DNA of 60,039 bases. Source: Lactiplantibacillus fabifermentans DSM 21115. Its GTDB lineage: Bacteria > Bacillota > Bacilli > Lactobacillales > Lactobacillaceae. Shown in pieces: positions 25,519 to 33,385 of the stretch. Within the stretch, counting starts at the first letter, position 1. Each line of letters opens with the position of its first letter. The notes under the pieces were generated by a model, which ran no database searches, was not told the origin of the DNA, and saw only the letters and a list, made by a program, of their open reading frames with translations. The stretch lies in the NCBI RefSeq assembly GCF_000498955.2, contig NZ_AYGX02000017.1, positions 1-60,039 of the forward strand, written 5' to 3'. A program made the position numbers and the translations under genes.

Positions 25519-25707
25519 ATGGTAAGCAAAACTGTTACAGCGCAGGTTAATCGGACTGTGCCCAAGCCGAAAAATGTCGTTAATTATTTAGCAGCCGGTT
25601 TAACGGTTGTGATTGTTGCTGCGAGCTTGATTGCTGGTGGCAGTGTCGCTACTTCAAGTAATAGCCATTTCGCGCAAGCTTTGACCACGGTCACTGCGCA
25701 ACGTTAA
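25519..25707 (+). CDS. Small single-pass membrane peptide, unknown function
   Basis: This encodes 62 residues from ATG 25519 after an excellent AGGAGGG ribosome site. A basic N-terminal part (about 1-22) precedes one hydrophobic helix (LAAGLTVVIVAASLIAGG, about 24-41) and a Ser/Thr/Ala-rich tail with no cysteines. It has its own promoter and a strong terminator, so it is a genuine monocistronic gene. No family is recognised. Topology is probably N-in. It is immediately after the hexuronate regulator, with a cre-like site in front. Longer in-frame starts upstream would cross the promoter and are rejected. Confidence 0.7.
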   Translation: MVSKTVTAQVNRTVPKPKNVVNYLAAGLTVVIVAASLIAGGSVATSSNSHFAQALTTVTAQR

Positions 25708-25729
25708 TATTCAATTAGTCTATTAAAAT

Positions 25730-25774
25730 AGTCGCGCTAACTACCCTGATTGTAGGGCAGTTAGCGCGACTTTT
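25730..25774 (+). terminator. Terminator of the small membrane peptide gene
   Basis: AGTCGCGCTAACT pairs with AGTTAGCGCGACT around an inner CCCT/AGGG pair, followed by TTTTCGTTTTT. It may also end the convergent DUF1801 gene. Confidence 0.92.
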
Positions 25775-25793
25775 CGTTTTTAGTTTAAAAAAG

Positions 25794-26141
25794 CTATTTA
25801 ATCAAAGCAAGGACTGCTTTAACGACATCGGTTGGAACCGCTTGGTCTAACGGAATATTAACGCGTTTTTGACCAGTTGTGAGACCAGCTTCCTTAGCTT
25901 GAGCCAAGACGTCCGGCGTCAAGTCTGCCGAAATGCTCAAGCTAACGTGGGCTTTATAGGCCGCGATGCTAACGTATTTTTTATCTAAATCATAAAATGG
26001 CAAGTTCCACTTAATTTTTGGGGTGGCCGTTGGTAATTCAGTGGTGATTAATTGTGCTAAGGTGCTCAAGATCGGTTGAGCAGCTGGCGCGGCTTTACTG
26101 ATGTAGTCCGCAGTGTCAGTTACAGGGATACGACTAGGCAT
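25794..26141 (-). CDS. DUF1801 (YdhG-like) domain protein
   Basis: This 115-residue soluble protein has the compact fold of the DUF1801/YdhG family. Visible segments are PTATPKIKWNLPFYDLDKKY (about 37-56), a conserved pattern of KWxxPFY, and a central strand VSIAAYKAHVSLS, ending in a helix. Its biochemical role is unknown. It lies 15 nt downstream of the CorA gene on the same strand and probably shares its transcript. AGGAAG precedes the start. Confidence 0.8.
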   Translation of the reverse strand: MPSRIPVTDTADYISKAAPAAQPILSTLAQLITTELPTATPKIKWNLPFYDLDKKYVSIAAYKAHVSLSISADLTPDVLAQAKEAGLTTGQKRVNIPLDQAVPTDVVKAVLALIK

Positions 26142-26156
26142 TAGTTAGACTTCCTT

Positions 26157-27065
26157 TCATTTACGAAACGAGTTACGACGTAGTAACCAGATGATTAGGA
26201 CACACAGGACAAACGTGATGGCAATCGTAATTTCCCAACCAAATGGATTTTTCATAAACGGTAAATCAACATTTTGGCCAAAGAAGCCAAAGACAATGTT
26301 GGGAACCGTTAAGACAATTGAAAAAACGGTCAACAGCCACATCGTATTATTCAAACTGTTATCCAAAATATTGGAATAGGCGTTAGAAACCCGCCCAATA
26401 ATGTCGGAAGCGATGTTGGCCATTTCCAACCCTTGTTGCGCTTCGACAATAATATCGTCGAGGCGTTCTTTTTGTGAGGTGGAAAATTTGATAGGGGCGA
26501 ACCGTTTTAGTGATTGCAACAAGTCGTTATTACTTTTGAGCGAAGTCAAAAAGTAAACTAACGTGGTTTCTAACTCCATCAATTGAATGATGACCGAGCG
26601 TTCGATTTTTTTACGCATTTTTAACTGAATATTTTGGCGCTCTTTATTGATCTTATTAATAGCGGAAAAATATTGGCGTGATAATTTGTATAACACATCA
26701 AAAATATAATCGAAAGGATGGCCCACTTTTTCCCAGTCGGCATCGACGACGTCCGCAAACATATCTTCGACAAACGCAGTGTTATCCGTTGTAAAGGTGA
26801 GCAGGGTGTGATCGACGAGCATAAAACTGACTTGGGCGGTGTAAGTGCCTTCTTCCGAGTTACTAGTGACCACATCAAAAATAATCGTCGTGATTGAGCT
26901 TTTGGAATCATATTCCAGCCGCCCACGTTCATGACGGTCAGTTGCATAACCGAGCATTTCATCGGTCACGCCTTCTTCATTAACGAGTTGACTATAATCA
27001 CTATCAGTATAGTTGTTAACCGCGACCCACCGAAAATCGTCGCTTAAGGCTTGTACTTTTATCAT
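26157..27065 (-). CDS. CorA-family divalent cation transporter with GQN in place of GMN
   Basis: This 302-residue protein has a soluble N-terminal domain (about 1-235, with long helices RKKIERSVIIQLMELETTLV and others) and two C-terminal membrane helices. The CorA loop signature normally Y/F-GMN after the first helix reads FGFFGQNVD here, with Met replaced by Gln. The family moves Mg2+, Co2+ or Zn2+. The Met-to-Gln change is found among CorA-like relatives and may alter selectivity, but that is not shown. Start ATG 27065 is preceded by GGAAG. It forms a unit with the DUF1801 gene downstream. Confidence 0.87.
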   Translation of the reverse strand: MIKVQALSDDFRWVAVNNYTDSDYSQLVNEEGVTDEMLGYATDRHERGRLEYDSKSSITTIIFDVVTSNSEEGTYTAQVSFMLVDHTLLTFTTDNTAFVEDMFADVVDADWEKVGHPFDYIFDVLYKLSRQYFSAINKINKERQNIQLKMRKKIERSVIIQLMELETTLVYFLTSLKSNNDLLQSLKRFAPIKFSTSQKERLDDIIVEAQQGLEMANIASDIIGRVSNAYSNILDNSLNNTMWLLTVFSIVLTVPNIVFGFFGQNVDLPFMKNPFGWEITIAITFVLCVLIIWLLRRNSFRK

Positions 27066-27135
27066 TGTTTTAAACTTCCAGAAATTTGATTTAAGACAAA
27101 TGTAACACGCTTCACTAGTGAACGTAAAGGTTGAA

Positions 27136-28299
27136 TTATTTAACGAGCGTTCGGCTCAGGCGCTCGCACCACAACTGGTGTTGGCGACTGAAGAAAGCTA
27201 ATAATAAATCGTAACTGATGATGAGTAAAATCAACGAGACGATGACTAAGTAAACATCTAAGCGATTTAATGAAGCACTGGGCATATTGCCGAGGCGGTT
27301 GAATAACCACAAGTCTAAAAAGAGGAGCGGTAAACTGACGAGATAGAGCCCGGCATAGTGAATCGTGATCTGCAGCGGGTTGGCCGGGCGCCCATCCGTG
27401 GACACCATTTGACTATTCATTAAAATGCCACCCAGCGTTTTGCCGTGTAAACAAATGGCCGGTAACCAGAAAAATAGCACGATGTCGGTGACGTACAACC
27501 AGACGTAATTATGCGTTAATGGCCAATTGAAGTGCTTAACGAGGACGAAGTAGATGACGTCAAAGGCGGCAATCACAATCCAATCGATGGCTAACGCGAA
27601 GACGCGGCGCCAATTAATCGGATGATCAGCATGTTGTAGTACGGTTGAATGGTCCGTATTGCGCCACTTTTTCGGAATGAAAATCAATGCCCATGCGCCG
27701 ACGATGCCCCCTAACGTATTCATCATCAAATCATCGACATCGAACATTCGATAAGCGCGTGAATAGTAACCGTATAGGCCGGTCAGTTGCGTCGTTTCAA
27801 AGAATAGCGAAAGCGTAAAGCTGGTTAGCGTGATCAGCCAGAGTGGCCAGTGATGCCGCCATTTTAAGTAGGCGCCAATCGGCATGAATAATAGAACGTT
27901 AAAAAATGGCTGGAAGAAGGTTGACGATTTAAAGGCCGCCAGCCAGGTGCTCGGTTCACTAACCTTAAACGGCGTCAGTAGTTTTAATTGTTCGATAAAA
28001 TAAAAGGGCTGTAAATTATATTCGGCCGTAGTGAGCTTGGCCACCGAACTGCGGGTAGGCAACGGCAAAATAATGAGTAGGTAGGCCGCGGCGATATACC
28101 AGATGAACGAATACGTACTAATTAAGTTGCGTTCGGTCAACGCGTCTTTAGTGCGCAGCTGAACGGCTAAAATAATCATCGCCACGAGTAAGGTGACAAA
28201 CGGCAGTGCCAAGATGATGATATGGACGGGCTCCAGCAGTGTACTGACGATATGACTGGACAACGCCAAATTATAGAGTTTGGTAATGAATTCATGCAT
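27136..28299 (-). CDS. VanZ-RDD domain fusion membrane protein
   Basis: This 387-residue polytopic protein has an N-terminal VanZ-like domain (about 1-225), with the typical NVLLFMPIGAYLKW and FETTQLTG segments and the FDVDDLMMNTLGG motif. It is followed by an RDD domain (about 235-350), shown by RVFALAIDWIVI and GKTLGGILM. VanZ proteins have been tied to low-level teicoplanin or lipoglycopeptide resistance, and RDD proteins to ion or envelope functions; the role of the fusion is not known. The start is set at ATG 28299, preceded by AAAGGGGG; the longer frame to 28389 has no ribosome site. It is divergent from the exopolysaccharide operon. Confidence 0.85.
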   Translation of the reverse strand: MHEFITKLYNLALSSHIVSTLLEPVHIIILALPFVTLLVAMIILAVQLRTKDALTERNLISTYSFIWYIAAAYLLIILPLPTRSSVAKLTTAEYNLQPFYFIEQLKLLTPFKVSEPSTWLAAFKSSTFFQPFFNVLLFMPIGAYLKWRHHWPLWLITLTSFTLSLFFETTQLTGLYGYYSRAYRMFDVDDLMMNTLGGIVGAWALIFIPKKWRNTDHSTVLQHADHPINWRRVFALAIDWIVIAAFDVIYFVLVKHFNWPLTHNYVWLYVTDIVLFFWLPAICLHGKTLGGILMNSQMVSTDGRPANPLQITIHYAGLYLVSLPLLFLDLWLFNRLGNMPSASLNRLDVYLVIVSLILLIISYDLLLAFFSRQHQLWCERLSRTLVK

Positions 28300-28404
28300 A
28301 TAACGACCCCCTTTGTAGATATTAGTTCTATTGTAAGTGAAAGGTGTGCCCGAAAGATGGTTATGATATCTTTTTTTAGCGAATATCAATAATTCAGTAT
28401 AAAT

Positions 28405-28461
28405 TAAAACCGCTTACACTATAATATTTCGACGATTATGAATATATTTTGACGATTTATG
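28405..28461 (+). promoter_or_regulatory. Regulatory region of the exopolysaccharide operon: cre-like site, -10 box and 20-bp-spaced direct repeats
   Basis: TAAAACCGCTTACA (28405-28418) fits the cre pattern except for its second base. TATAAT lies at 28420-28425. Two near-identical direct repeats, ATATTTCGACGATTATG (28424-28440) and ATATTTTGACGATTTATG (28444-28461), start 20 bp apart, about two helical turns. Same-face direct repeats are typical of response-regulator dimers. Together they suggest dual control of polysaccharide synthesis. The rest of the 246-bp gap shows nothing else. Confidence 0.45.
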
Positions 28462-28545
28462 TTAGATTTTTTAATTGGTTTACTAGCACATGTTAAAATA
28501 ATTTGCTTAATAATTGTAATCGAATTTAAGGAGTATTTCTAATTT

Positions 28546-29766
28546 ATGTGGTTGATAAATATAATGAATGACTTCGTGATTGGGTATCCTATTTTAGTCG
28601 CGGCAATCTGGATTATTGGTTGCTTGTACTTTAATGCCTATCAGCGGGGGTTGAAGCGGGGACCTTTGACCAGTGCTGATTCACCATTAGTCTCGATATT
28701 AGTCCCGGCACACAATGAAGAAGCCACCTTGCAAGGGGCGATGGCTTCGATTGCCGCCTTACATTATCATAACTTTGAAGTTATTTTAATTGATGATAAG
28801 TCGGACGATAACACGCTGGCCATGATGCACACGTTACAACAGAAATATTCGCAATTGACGGTTAAAATCGTGGCAATTCCCGTCAATCATGGTAAAGCGA
28901 ATGCCTTGAATCAAGGTCTCAAAGTCGCAGCTGGCGAATATATTATGGGAATCGATTCGGACTCTATTTTGGATTATCAATCCTTAAATGAAATCGTGAC
29001 GACCTTAAATACCAATCCGCGTATTGGGGCCGTCGCTGGCAAACCGGTCGTGCGAAATCGGACGACGATTTTAGGCCGGCTACAACTTTTGGAATATATC
29101 GGGGTTATCGATATTATCAAGAAAGCCCAAGCATTCTTAACCGGCCGGATTACAACGGTTTCCGGTGTTTTAGTTGGGTTTCGCCGTTCAGCGCTGGACT
29201 CGGTCGGTGGCTGGAATCCGGCGGTCATGACCGAAGACATTGATATTACCTGGCGGATGTATCGCCACGGCTGGTTAGTCCGCTATGAACCGCGGGCAAT
29301 TTGTTGGATCTTAGTACCTGAAAGTATTCGTAATTTGATTCACCAACGGCAACGCTGGTCACGTGGTGGCTTGGAAGTGTTGGCGGGTAATTGGGATGTG
29401 TTATTACATGGAACTTGGGGCAAACGGGTCTTATTGCTCGAAACGGTTATTAGTAATATTTGGGCGTTATGCACGGCCTTGAGTTTAATCTCATGGGTGC
29501 TTAACTTAATTTTTGTGCGTTCGGTACAGCTGGACGGCGACATTTTGCTCATCTTATTAGTCATCAGCTTTACCCAATTCGCGATTGGGTTTCAAGCGTC
29601 ACGCCAGGCGGCTTATTTGCAATGGCGCGACTTGTTACTGATTCCAGTTTACATTTTGTATTACTGGATGATTAATTTAATCAGTTGTATCGCCGCCATA
29701 ATTTCATTTGTATTAGATCCTGACCACGTGGGGACGTGGACGAGTCCGGACCGGGGGTTGAAGTAA
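28546..29766 (+). CDS. pgaC: Family 2 glycosyltransferase, poly-N-acetylglucosamine synthase type (PgaC/IcaA)
   Basis: This 406-residue membrane glycosyltransferase has one N-terminal helix, a cytoplasmic GT-A domain (about 45-275) and three to four C-terminal helices. The catalytic series is complete: VPAHNEE, IDDKSDDNT, the DSDS metal site, TEDIDITWR for the general base, and QRQRWSRGG for product binding. This is the processive beta-glycosyl polymerase pattern of IcaA/PgaC, which make poly-beta-1,6-GlcNAc; hyaluronan or cellulose synthase are less likely given the neighbours. TAAGGAG precedes ATG 28546. The stop overlaps the next start by one base. Confidence 0.88.
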   Translation: MWLINIMNDFVIGYPILVAAIWIIGCLYFNAYQRGLKRGPLTSADSPLVSILVPAHNEEATLQGAMASIAALHYHNFEVILIDDKSDDNTLAMMHTLQQKYSQLTVKIVAIPVNHGKANALNQGLKVAAGEYIMGIDSDSILDYQSLNEIVTTLNTNPRIGAVAGKPVVRNRTTILGRLQLLEYIGVIDIIKKAQAFLTGRITTVSGVLVGFRRSALDSVGGWNPAVMTEDIDITWRMYRHGWLVRYEPRAICWILVPESIRNLIHQRQRWSRGGLEVLAGNWDVLLHGTWGKRVLLLETVISNIWALCTALSLISWVLNLIFVRSVQLDGDILLILLVISFTQFAIGFQASRQAAYLQWRDLLLIPVYILYYWMINLISCIAAIISFVLDPDHVGTWTSPDRGLK

Positions 29767-30050
29767 TGTCGAAACATGAATTAGTGATTCGTAAAAAAAC
29801 GGGGTTATGGCGCTCACTGGGACGCAATACCTTGCTGACGCTATTGTGGTTATTCGTCTTTTTTGTCATCATCACGAATATTAGTTTTATTATGCATATT
29901 TATAGTGATACGCTCGTTAGTTTTTATTTGTTACTGAATTTAAATTATAATTTGTACGGCCTAGTAATTGGCGGCATCGTCGTCATTGCCTTAGTTATTT
30001 GGGTCTATAGCGCGTGGCGGCTACGTCAGTTACGGGGGCGGCAATCATGA
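29766..30050 (+). CDS. PgaD/IcaD-like small membrane partner of the polymerase
   Basis: This encodes 94 residues with two membrane helices (about 22-45 and 58-82), a basic N-terminus and an Arg-rich tail. Size, topology and position directly after the synthase (TAATG overlap) match PgaD/IcaD, which bind the polymerase and increase its activity. Sequence identity to those proteins is not obvious, so the name is a context call. Its end overlaps the deacetylase start by four bases (ATGA), indicating coupled translation. Confidence 0.7.
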   Translation: MSKHELVIRKKTGLWRSLGRNTLLTLLWLFVFFVIITNISFIMHIYSDTLVSFYLLLNLNYNLYGLVIGGIVVIALVIWVYSAWRLRQLRGRQS

Positions 30051-30937
30051 ATCGACGGACACGTAAACTGTTAATTTGGGTGGTCGCCATTCTGATTGTG
30101 ATTGGTATGGGATTCACGGTAAAAAAAGATTTCCAGTTTGACAAGGGGAGTAATGAAAATTACGCCTTGACGCCGGATGCCGCCAAAGCTAAAAACGGGG
30201 TCATTATCTTTTGTTATCACCGGGTCTTAAGAAACACCCTCGGCGTCGATACGGCGCGGCTGTTGTCGAGCAACTCGCAGTTACATGATTTTGATGTACC
30301 GCTCGATCAATTTGCCAAACAAATGGCCTTTTTGAAGCGGCAGCACATTCGTGTGATTTCCACGGCCCAACTGGCCAAAATGAAGGCTAGTGGCCAACCA
30401 ATTAAAGGTAAATATGCCGTGCTGACCTTTGACGATATTGACCGCACAACGATTGATAATGCGCTACCGATTATGAAAAAATATAAGTTCCCATTTACGA
30501 CGTTTGTGATTACGGGTAATACGGGGCGCTACCGGGAAGGCACGCAGTTAGCGACTTGGTCACAAATCAAGTCGGCTAAAAAGTCGGCGGGATCATTAAT
30601 GACCCTCGGTTTGCACACTAACGACATGCATTATTTGACCAAAAAGTTCCAACCAATTTTTGATCAACCGAACCAATACCATAACTTTGTAAAAGACTTT
30701 AAAAAGAGCCAAGCCAAGATGAAACAAGAAACAGGGCATTACGGGCAAGTCTTCGCTTATCCATATGGCGCGGGTCCCAAACGTATCAACCAATTCTTGA
30801 CGCGACAGCATCTCAATCAAGGCATCATGTTATTAAAGGTCGGGGTCGTGACCAATCAGACCAATATGAATGCTTTACCACGGATGATTATCAACAGCAA
30901 CAGTTGGCCTAGCATCCAAAAATGGTTGTCTAAATAA
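30047..30937 (+). CDS. Membrane-anchored polysaccharide deacetylase (PgaB/IcaB type)
   Basis: This 296-residue protein has an N-terminal membrane anchor (about 8-25) with an extracytoplasmic NodB-type carbohydrate esterase 4 domain. Visible are FCYHRVL, the catalytic base/metal motif TFDD in VLTFDDIDRTT, the metal-binding HTNDMH pair, and the YPYGAG motif. In IcaB/PgaB these remove some acetyl groups from poly-GlcNAc so that it attaches to the cell surface. ATG 30047 overlaps the previous gene. It is the last gene of a three-gene operon; no IcaC-type acyltransferase/exporter is present. A structured repeat (30951) follows, then a terminator. Confidence 0.87.
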   Translation: MNRRTRKLLIWVVAILIVIGMGFTVKKDFQFDKGSNENYALTPDAAKAKNGVIIFCYHRVLRNTLGVDTARLLSSNSQLHDFDVPLDQFAKQMAFLKRQHIRVISTAQLAKMKASGQPIKGKYAVLTFDDIDRTTIDNALPIMKKYKFPFTTFVITGNTGRYREGTQLATWSQIKSAKKSAGSLMTLGLHTNDMHYLTKKFQPIFDQPNQYHNFVKDFKKSQAKMKQETGHYGQVFAYPYGAGPKRINQFLTRQHLNQGIMLLKVGVVTNQTNMNALPRMIINSNSWPSIQKWLSK

Positions 30938-30950
30938 TTTGGTAATTGCC

Positions 30951-31127
30951 GCTGCCAACTGCCCGTAATTCCAGCTGCTACGGGGACCGGTCCAAGCCTG
31001 GGAAACGTCTTGAACCTCACTTTTGAGCCTGAAAATCGAGTCTCAAAAGATGTCCGTGGTGTAAATGGCCAACAAACGGCCGTTAACGCCACCCGCATAG
31101 CGGCCTTCATTACGGGCAGTCGGCAGC
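30951..31127. repeat. Structured dispersed element, copy A (177 nt)
   Basis: The first and last 19 nt pair with a single mismatch (5' arm 30951-30969, 3' arm 31109-31127). Inside are an extension GCTGCTA/TAGCGGC, a stem GGTCCAAG/CTTGAACC, a stem CTTTTGAG/CTCAAAAG, and a hairpin GTGGTG...ATGGCC/GGCCGT...CGCCAC. A second copy at 56305-56479 has the same plan with partly different sequences that still pair. It lies just after the deacetylase stop. It may be a mobile MITE-like element or a structured RNA; no coding frame is evident. Confidence 0.85.
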
Positions 31128-31146
31128 TAAATTGATGATTGAGATA

Positions 31147-31191
31147 AATAAGGTTTCACTGCGATTTTCGTAGTGAAACCTTATTTTTTTT
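31147..31191 (+). terminator. Terminator of the exopolysaccharide operon
   Basis: AATAAGGTTTCACT and AGTGAAACCTTATT form a 14-bp stem with an eight-T tail, 20 nt after structured element A. Confidence 0.93.
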
Positions 31192-31284
31192 TGATAATTT
31201 ATTTGGCAGAATAGTAGTAATGGTGGTTGCAGCTAACTAGTCAATTGGCTACCAGGTCCGACGAGTTGTCGGGGTGTGAATGAA

Positions 31285-31362
31285 ATGGAATTAGGGTACC
31301 TCATCGTGATGCTAACGGCTTTCATACAAGGCTGGCGATTTATTAACCGATATTTGCGGTAA
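31285..31362 (+). CDS. Possible 25-residue hydrophobic peptide
   Basis: ATG 31285 is preceded by GGGGTG at 8 nt and ends at TAA 31360. The product (begins MELGYLIVMLTAFIQ) is one hydrophobic helix followed by a basic end (WRFINRYLR), a common shape for small membrane peptides. It stands alone, 50 nt before the PHP phosphatase gene, and has no recognised homologue. It may be chance. Confidence 0.3.
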   Translation: MELGYLIVMLTAFIQGWRFINRYLR

Positions 31363-31412
31363 GTCGCAAAGTATGGTTCAATAATGGCAAATTATTAAAA
31401 GGGGCTGAGTAA

Positions 31413-32249
31413 ATGTTAATTGACGGTCACACCCATACGGAATTATGCCCGCATGGTAGTGGGGAAGCTACGGAGAAGATGATTCAACGCGCGATTCAAC
31501 TCGGCATAAAAAAATATTGTATTACGGAGCACGCCCCGTTGCCACCGGATTTTCGGGCGCAATACGCGGGCGTTGAAACCGGCTATACGGAAGCTTCATT
31601 GACCTTGAATGAAGTGCCGCAATATTTGGCCTTGGCGCAAAAGTTGCAACAAAAGTATCAGTCACAAATTTTAATCACGATTGGCTTTGAAGTCGACTTT
31701 TTGGCTGACCACGTGGCTTGGACGCGCGACTTCTTAAATGAGTACAGCTCACAAATTCAAGAGAGCATTTTATCCGTGCACTTTATGCGGGGGGCGCAAC
31801 ATAAATATTGGTGCCTGGACGATACGACGGCTGATTTTCAAACCGGTTTTGGCGCTTGGTTGGCTGACCCGCAAGCTTTGTTTGCGCAATATTATCAAAC
31901 GGTCTTAGCCTCCGTGCAAGCTGATTTAGGGCCGGCAACACCACTGCGGATTGGGCATATGAGCTTGATTCGAAAGTTCCAAGATTTATTTGATTTAACG
32001 GCGCCCCTTGATCGTCAAAATATCACGCTCGTGGGTGAAATTTTGGATGAAATTGCCGCGCAACATCGCGAGATTGATTTTAATGTGGCCGGTTTGTATA
32101 AATCTTTTTGTAACGATTTTTATCCCGGTCCGCAAATTACCAAGATGGCGAGAAAACGTGATATTCCGCTGATTTATGGCTCAGATGCGCATGATATTTT
32201 GAGTGTCGGTCACGGGATTCATTTAGCGGACCGCTTAATTAACGGTTGA
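31413..32249 (+). CDS. hisK: Histidinol-phosphatase, PHP family
   Basis: This 278-residue enzyme of the HisJ/HisK type dephosphorylates histidinol phosphate, the penultimate step of histidine synthesis. Metal ligands are visible in DGHTHTELCPHG (residues 4-15), ITEHAP (about 36-41), GFEVDFL, SVHFMRG, IGHMSL and YGSDAHD near the end, the standard PHP set. Length fits. AAAGGGGCTGAG precedes ATG 31413. The rest of the pathway is encoded from 33646, but an IS30-family element and a T-box leader lie between, so this gene no longer shares, or never shared, that transcript. Confidence 0.88.
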   Translation: MLIDGHTHTELCPHGSGEATEKMIQRAIQLGIKKYCITEHAPLPPDFRAQYAGVETGYTEASLTLNEVPQYLALAQKLQQKYQSQILITIGFEVDFLADHVAWTRDFLNEYSSQIQESILSVHFMRGAQHKYWCLDDTTADFQTGFGAWLADPQALFAQYYQTVLASVQADLGPATPLRIGHMSLIRKFQDLFDLTAPLDRQNITLVGEILDEIAAQHREIDFNVAGLYKSFCNDFYPGPQITKMARKRDIPLIYGSDAHDILSVGHGIHLADRLING

Positions 32250-32284
32250 CAAATGAGAATTTAGTTACTAAAATGAATTCTAAA

Positions 32285-33319
32285 TGGCAAATTACAAGTT
32301 TAATCCGAACAAGCCCGGAATCTTTCAATGGCAGTCTGTTGATGATGTATTTTTAATGGTCGTTGATTAATTAATTCAAGTGCTGCTAAGATTTCATCAG
32401 TCGTGACTTGGCTAAAATTAGTTTTTTTCGGGAAGAACCAACGTAACCGGCGATTGAAATATTCATTGGAACCTCGTTCCCACGGTGAATATGGATGGCA
32501 AAAATAGACTTTGATCTGATAATCCTGTTCTAAAGCCTGATAGTTAGCAAACTCTTTACCATGATCAACGGTAATGGACTTCACCTGAGAACCGAAGGCC
32601 CTCATGAATTTGCCAAAGGCGGTGTTTAAGGATTTAGCTGTACGATTAGGAGCTTTGATGGCCCATAGAAGTCGTGTCTTGCGTTCTATGAAAGTAACCA
32701 AACATGATCGTGATTCGCCTCGACTAGAAAGCACCGTGTCGACTTCCCAATGACCAAAAGCTAACCGTTGATTGACAGTGGTTGGCCGTTGTTCTATCGA
32801 AGTCCCGCTTGTAAATTTCCCGCGATGTTCATTAAATCGGTGCTGGCGGACATTCCGATTGGGGAGATCAGTCAATTTAAAGGGTAGCCAGCCATGATTA
32901 AGCCAATTATAAATTGACGCAGTGTTCAGGTTAAAAGCGGCCGCAATAGCTTCTGGTGACCAGGTTAATCGTAAGTGGTTGGTAATTAAAGTCTTTAATG
33001 CTGTCGTTAGCAGTGAATGCCGACCGCAATTCCGTCTTTTGTGATCTGCGTCTTGTTGTGCTAGTTCTGGATCATAGGGCTTGACCCGATCCAATTCATA
33101 GCTAATGGTAGCTTTGGCAACGCCCAAGGCGTCAGCCATTGCTTGGTAAGTTTTATTCCCATCATTGACCATTTGTGCTAGTGCGCCACGTTGAAAACGT
33201 GATAAAGTAGAAGTACCCAAAGTAATCACTCCTTATATTGGTTGGAATTAACTACTACCATTGTAAGTGATTGCTTTGGGCTTTTTAATTTCTGTTCGGA
33301 TTAATTATAGAATTTGCCA
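32285..33319 (-). mobile_element. IS30-family insertion sequence, complete
   Basis: This is an approximately 1.03-kb element with imperfect terminal inverted repeats. The left end TGGCAAATT...TTAATCCGAACA mirrors the right end TGTTCGGATTAA...AATTTGCCA. It contains one intact transposase on the minus strand filling most of its length. No unambiguous target duplication was seen (AA-rich flanks on both sides). It sits between hisK and the his-operon T-box leader, ending about 65 bp before the leader begins. Confidence 0.9.
32300..33229 (-). CDS. IS30-family transposase
   Basis: This 309-residue DDE transposase appears intact. The N-terminal helix-turn-helix for inverted-repeat binding (QAMADALGVAKATISYEL, about 32-49) is followed by an RNase H-like core: first Asp in HWEVDTVLS, second Asp in ITVDHGKEF, catalytic Glu in SPWERGSNEYFNRRLR, the typical IS30 C-terminal signature. 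Translation starts at GTG 33229 behind AAGGAG. Length matches other lactobacillal IS30 elements such as ISLpl1, but the exact type cannot be named without a search. Confidence 0.95.
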   Translation of the reverse strand: MITLGTSTLSRFQRGALAQMVNDGNKTYQAMADALGVAKATISYELDRVKPYDPELAQQDADHKRRNCGRHSLLTTALKTLITNHLRLTWSPEAIAAAFNLNTASIYNWLNHGWLPFKLTDLPNRNVRQHRFNEHRGKFTSGTSIEQRPTTVNQRLAFGHWEVDTVLSSRGESRSCLVTFIERKTRLLWAIKAPNRTAKSLNTAFGKFMRAFGSQVKSITVDHGKEFANYQALEQDYQIKVYFCHPYSPWERGSNEYFNRRLRWFFPKKTNFSQVTTDEILAALELINQRPLKIHHQQTAIERFRACSD

Positions 33320-33385
33320 AATTAAACAACTAATCAAATTTTAATAAAAGTAGTGATTAGAAAAAGTAATTAGCAAATTCCTCAT

